Shown: positions 4,436 through 6,586 of the stretch, piece after piece
How the letters are laid out: each line of letters starts with the position of its first letter
How positions within the stretch are numbered: the first letter of the stretch is position 1
Source of the DNA: Bacillota bacterium
GTDB taxonomy: Bacteria; Bacillota; Clostridia; Acetivibrionales; DTU013
Reading direction: 5' to 3'
DNA length: 6,586 nucleotides
NCBI GenBank assembly: GCA_023411715.1
Contig: JAEYOM010000143.1
Span: 1 to 6,586 of the forward strand
Notes under the pieces: generated by a model
What the model was told of the DNA's origin: nothing
Seen by the model: the letters and a program-made list of their open reading frames with translations, nothing else
The model's database searches: none
Program-made: the position numbers and the translations under genes

Positions 4436-6436
4436 ATGAAAAGGCTTGTAACAGCAGTTCTAGCAGTAATTATTTCATGTGTTTTCGCAGGCGGTTCGTT
4501 TATTCTGGCGGAGGACTCGGCGTCCACCGATATCCAAACAGTATCACCAACCGGCTCGCAGCCGCAGGCGCAGGTCGACTCACAGCCGACAAATACCGCA
4601 GCACAATCGGCAACGCAGGTCGGCTCACAGCCGGCAAATGCCGCAGCACAATCGTCAGCGCAGGTCGGCTCACAGCCGGCAAATACTACATCTCAATCGA
4701 CGACGCCGGTCAGTACCCAAAAGGAAGCGTCTGCAGGTACCCAACCCGAAGCGTCCACCGATATCCAAACAGTATCGCCAACCGGCTCGCAGCCGCAGGC
4801 GCAGGTCGGCTTACAACCGGCAAATGCCACAGACCAATCAACGTCGTCCACCGATATTCAGCCGCAAACTCCGGTTGCTGTCCGTCAGGCGAAGCCCATC
4901 GGTATCCAGTATAGCCGCGATGGGGTACATGAAGTCGTCCGGATAAACGCGGAGGGTTATACGGATTACAATTCGTTCGAGCTTAAGGGTCCGCTTAGGG
5001 TAGTCATTGATATGAAAAATACAAAAGCTCCCTCGAAACAGGCGTATGTCAAGGCAGGCGGAGCGTTCGTCAAGCTTGTCAGGTACGCGAAGTATTCCGT
5101 TAACTCGAGCCGCGTCGTGCTGGAAGTAAAAGAAGGCTATGAATACTCGGCTGTATCCGATGATAACGGCATTACCGTGTATGTGACAAAAAAGCAGGCG
5201 CAGGCTACTCTTGACAAGGAGAAAGCCATTTCAATAGGTAAAAATTACGGGATAAAACTGAATACCGTAGAGTCAAAGGACGCAATTACCTTATCCCTCA
5301 AAAATCATGCGGGCTATCGTATCTCAAGATATACCGGACCGGACAGGCTTGTTCTGACCATACCGGACGCAGGCGTTTTCGGAAGCGAAAAGAAGGCAAA
5401 TGTGAACACCAGGCAGGTCGGTTCCGTCAGTTACAAAAAAACCGGTAAGGCGGGAGCCGTTATTACGATTAATCTGAACGGACAATTCCAGTATGAGGCC
5501 AGCGAAACTGATGACCAGCTTGTTCTTACCTTCCATTGGCCACATTATTCAAATATCTATTATAATAACAACAATGACAGGGTGTATTTTACACTAAGCG
5601 GTACAAAGCTCACCGAAGGCGCTAAATACCTGAAGACCCTGTATACCGAAGAGTACGATGAAACGGGAAATCGCTACATTATTACCTTCCCGACGACGCA
5701 ATCCGTCATCAAAGAGGGCATACTGGATATCAACGACGCTTACCTGAAATCCTTCGAGGTAAAGCTGAATCCGGAGGATGGTACGACTTCTCTCATATTC
5801 ACAGGAAACGGGAAGAATGCCTACCTTGTATTTACCAGGGAATCGGGGCTAACGACGATAACAGTAATGAAACCGGCAGCAAACGGCCGGAAACTGGTCG
5901 TAATCGACGCGGGGCATGGCGGGAATGCTGTTGGAACGGTTTACGGAGCTGCGCAGGAGAAGAATCTGAACCTTGATATGGCAAAACGCCTTGATGCGCT
6001 GCTGGCGAAAAAGGGCATAAGGACTTATATGGTAAGAAGTGAAGATAGCAACGTAGATAACTACGAAAGGGTCTATATCGCAAACAAGTTAAATGCAAGC
6101 CTGTATCTGAGCATCCATGTAAATGCGATGGATGACAGGAGCTGCAACGGCACGATGACATTATATTGCCCGAGCGGCAACAGCGGTTTTACCGGTAAAA
6201 GCTTTGCGAATATCCTTCAGAAAAATCTGCTCTCTGCCCTTAGAACAAGGAACAGAGGAGTGATTTCAAGGCCTGATCTGATAGTGCTCAGGGAGACGGA
6301 GATGCCTTCCGCACTGGCGGAGATAGCTTTCCTGTCAAACAGAACCGACAGGGCCAGCCTGCTGAAGTCATCCTTCAGGCAGAAAGCGGCACAGGCTTTG
6401 TGCGATTCCGTGATACAGGCCCTCCCAAAACTGTAG
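4436..6436 (+). CDS. Secreted N-acetylmuramoyl-L-alanine amidase with AMIN-like domains
   Basis: The enzyme cuts the bond between N-acetylmuramic acid and L-alanine in peptidoglycan, acting outside the membrane. Residues 1-25 are a signal peptide (K2, R3, hydrophobic stretch to L24, likely cleavage after A25). Residues 26-152 are a low-complexity Q/S/T/A/P-rich linker with internal repeats. Three beta-rich AMIN-like modules follow at about 155-253, 268-369 and 372-480, expected to bind cell wall. The C-terminal Amidase_3 domain (486-664) has all expected zinc ligands and the catalytic glutamate: H494 in DAGHGG, E508, H561 in SIHVNA, and E629 in ALAEIAF. ATG 4436 follows AGGGGTG (4424-4430). 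The 666-residue length fits clostridial multi-domain amidases. The last five codons and stop lie inside a downstream tandem repeat. Function is secure; the role in division, germination or sporulation cannot be decided from sequence. Confidence 0.93.
   Translation: MKRLVTAVLAVIISCVFAGGSFILAEDSASTDIQTVSPTGSQPQAQVDSQPTNTAAQSATQVGSQPANAAAQSSAQVGSQPANTTSQSTTPVSTQKEASAGTQPEASTDIQTVSPTGSQPQAQVGLQPANATDQSTSSTDIQPQTPVAVRQAKPIGIQYSRDGVHEVVRINAEGYTDYNSFELKGPLRVVIDMKNTKAPSKQAYVKAGGAFVKLVRYAKYSVNSSRVVLEVKEGYEYSAVSDDNGITVYVTKKQAQATLDKEKAISIGKNYGIKLNTVESKDAITLSLKNHAGYRISRYTGPDRLVLTIPDAGVFGSEKKANVNTRQVGSVSYKKTGKAGAVITINLNGQFQYEASETDDQLVLTFHWPHYSNIYYNNNNDRVYFTLSGTKLTEGAKYLKTLYTEEYDETGNRYIITFPTTQSVIKEGILDINDAYLKSFEVKLNPEDGTTSLIFTGNGKNAYLVFTRESGLTTITVMKPAANGRKLVVIDAGHGGNAVGTVYGAAQEKNLNLDMAKRLDALLAKKGIRTYMVRSEDSNVDNYERVYIANKLNASLYLSIHVNAMDDRSCNGTMTLYCPSGNSGFTGKSFANILQKNLLSALRTRNRGVISRPDLIVLRETEMPSALAEIAFLSNRTDRASLLKSSFRQKAAQALCDSVIQALPKL
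4520..4846 (+). repeat. Coding minisatellite in the amidase linker
   Basis: Three tandem 45-base units begin at 4571, 4616 and 4661, and a fourth diverged unit lies at 4802-4846; each encodes a variant of QVGSQPANxxxQSxx. In addition, 4520-4577 recurs at 4751-4808 (offset 231 bases, 77 codons) with one difference. A shorter piece, CGTCCACCGATAT, recurs at 4845-4857. All unit lengths and offsets are multiples of three, so copy-number change would lengthen or shorten the linker without breaking the frame. Confidence 0.9.
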
Positions 6437-6574
6437 CACTGGCACTTCCGGAAGTGTTACAAGCCCTCCCAAAACTGTAGCACTGGCACTTCCGGAAGTG
6501 TTGCAGGCCCTCCCAAAAACTATAGCACTGGCACTTCCGGAAGTGTTGCAGGCCCTGACAAAACTATAGCACGG
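6416..6574 (+). repeat. Tandem 44-base repeat with a 14-base palindrome, overlapping the amidase stop
   Basis: Units begin at 6416, 6460, 6504 and 6549 (44, 44 and 45 bases, the last partial). Each full unit contains the perfect palindrome CACTTCCGGAAGTG, at 6443-6456, 6487-6500 and 6532-6545. The first unit contains the amidase's last codons (ALPKL) and its TAG. No T-run follows the palindromes, so they are not standard terminators. The partial fourth unit diverges after about 6572, before its palindrome. Confidence 0.92.
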
Positions 6575-6586
6575 ATTCTCTAGAAC

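Noticed and set aside
4436..4510. Lipobox-like VIISC at amidase residues 11-15
   Set aside because: The hydrophobic stretch continues for about nine residues after C15 and ends in a better signal peptidase I site after A25, so a lipoprotein is less likely.
4477..4946. Long open frames in the other two forward frames across the amidase linker, and a reverse frame at 4500-4682
   Set aside because: They are by-products of the in-frame repeats and GC-rich codons; they have no ribosome site and encode arginine-rich low-complexity sequence.
5832..6161. Reverse-strand frame of 109 codons opposite the Amidase_3 domain
   Set aside because: It lies wholly within a confidently identified catalytic domain and its product is compositionally odd (Cys, His, Ser and Pro rich).
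6416..6574. CRISPR array
   Set aside because: The units are contiguous near-identical copies with no unique spacers and include protein-coding sequence, so this is a tandem duplication.

Overview
The window looks like chromosome of a spore-forming member of the Clostridia (Bacillota). This rests on a QueH-type queuosine enzyme, a NimA-like flavoprotein of the kind common in anaerobes, a three-part AMIN/Amidase_3 cell-wall hydrolase, strong purine-rich Shine-Dalgarno sites and a perfect Spo0A-box core (TGTCGAA) upstream of the hydrolase. The species cannot be named from the sequence.

Layout: (1) 1-566 is host-like DNA of moderate GC (hand count of bases 121-180: 29/60 G+C). It holds the last codons of an upstream gene overlapping queH by ATGA. 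(2) About 567-3738 is an AT-rich insert (bases 1561-1620: 13/60 G+C). It carries one large gene (920-3124), a frameshifted small gene (3170-3318) and the C-terminal remnant of a tyrosine recombinase (3319-3651). Two related imperfect hairpins with T-runs, at 626-666 and 3701-3738, flank the insert. (3) 3756-6436 returns to moderate GC (bases 3961-4020: 30/60 G+C) with a pyridoxamine-phosphate-oxidase-like gene and a secreted N-acetylmuramoyl-L-alanine amidase. (4) 6416-6574 is a tandem 44-base repeat, each full unit holding a perfect 14-base palindrome. The array begins inside the last codons of the amidase gene.

The item most worth attention is the 734-residue protein at 920-3124. It has an N-terminal cold-shock domain, an undefined alpha/beta middle region, a STAND/AAA-type NTPase with winged helix, and a C-terminal domain resembling Swt1-like HEPN. 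This sensor-switch-effector layout, on a small acquired island beside a dead integrase, fits a single-gene anti-phage or nucleic-acid-sensing system. That role is inference; the domain reading is visible in the sequence. The gene has a candidate promoter whose -10 element is covered by a perfect inverted repeat, which suggests control by an unseen regulator.

The flanking host genes have unrelated jobs: tRNA queuosine synthesis, a flavoprotein, and cell-wall remodelling. They are neighbours of the insert rather than partners of it.
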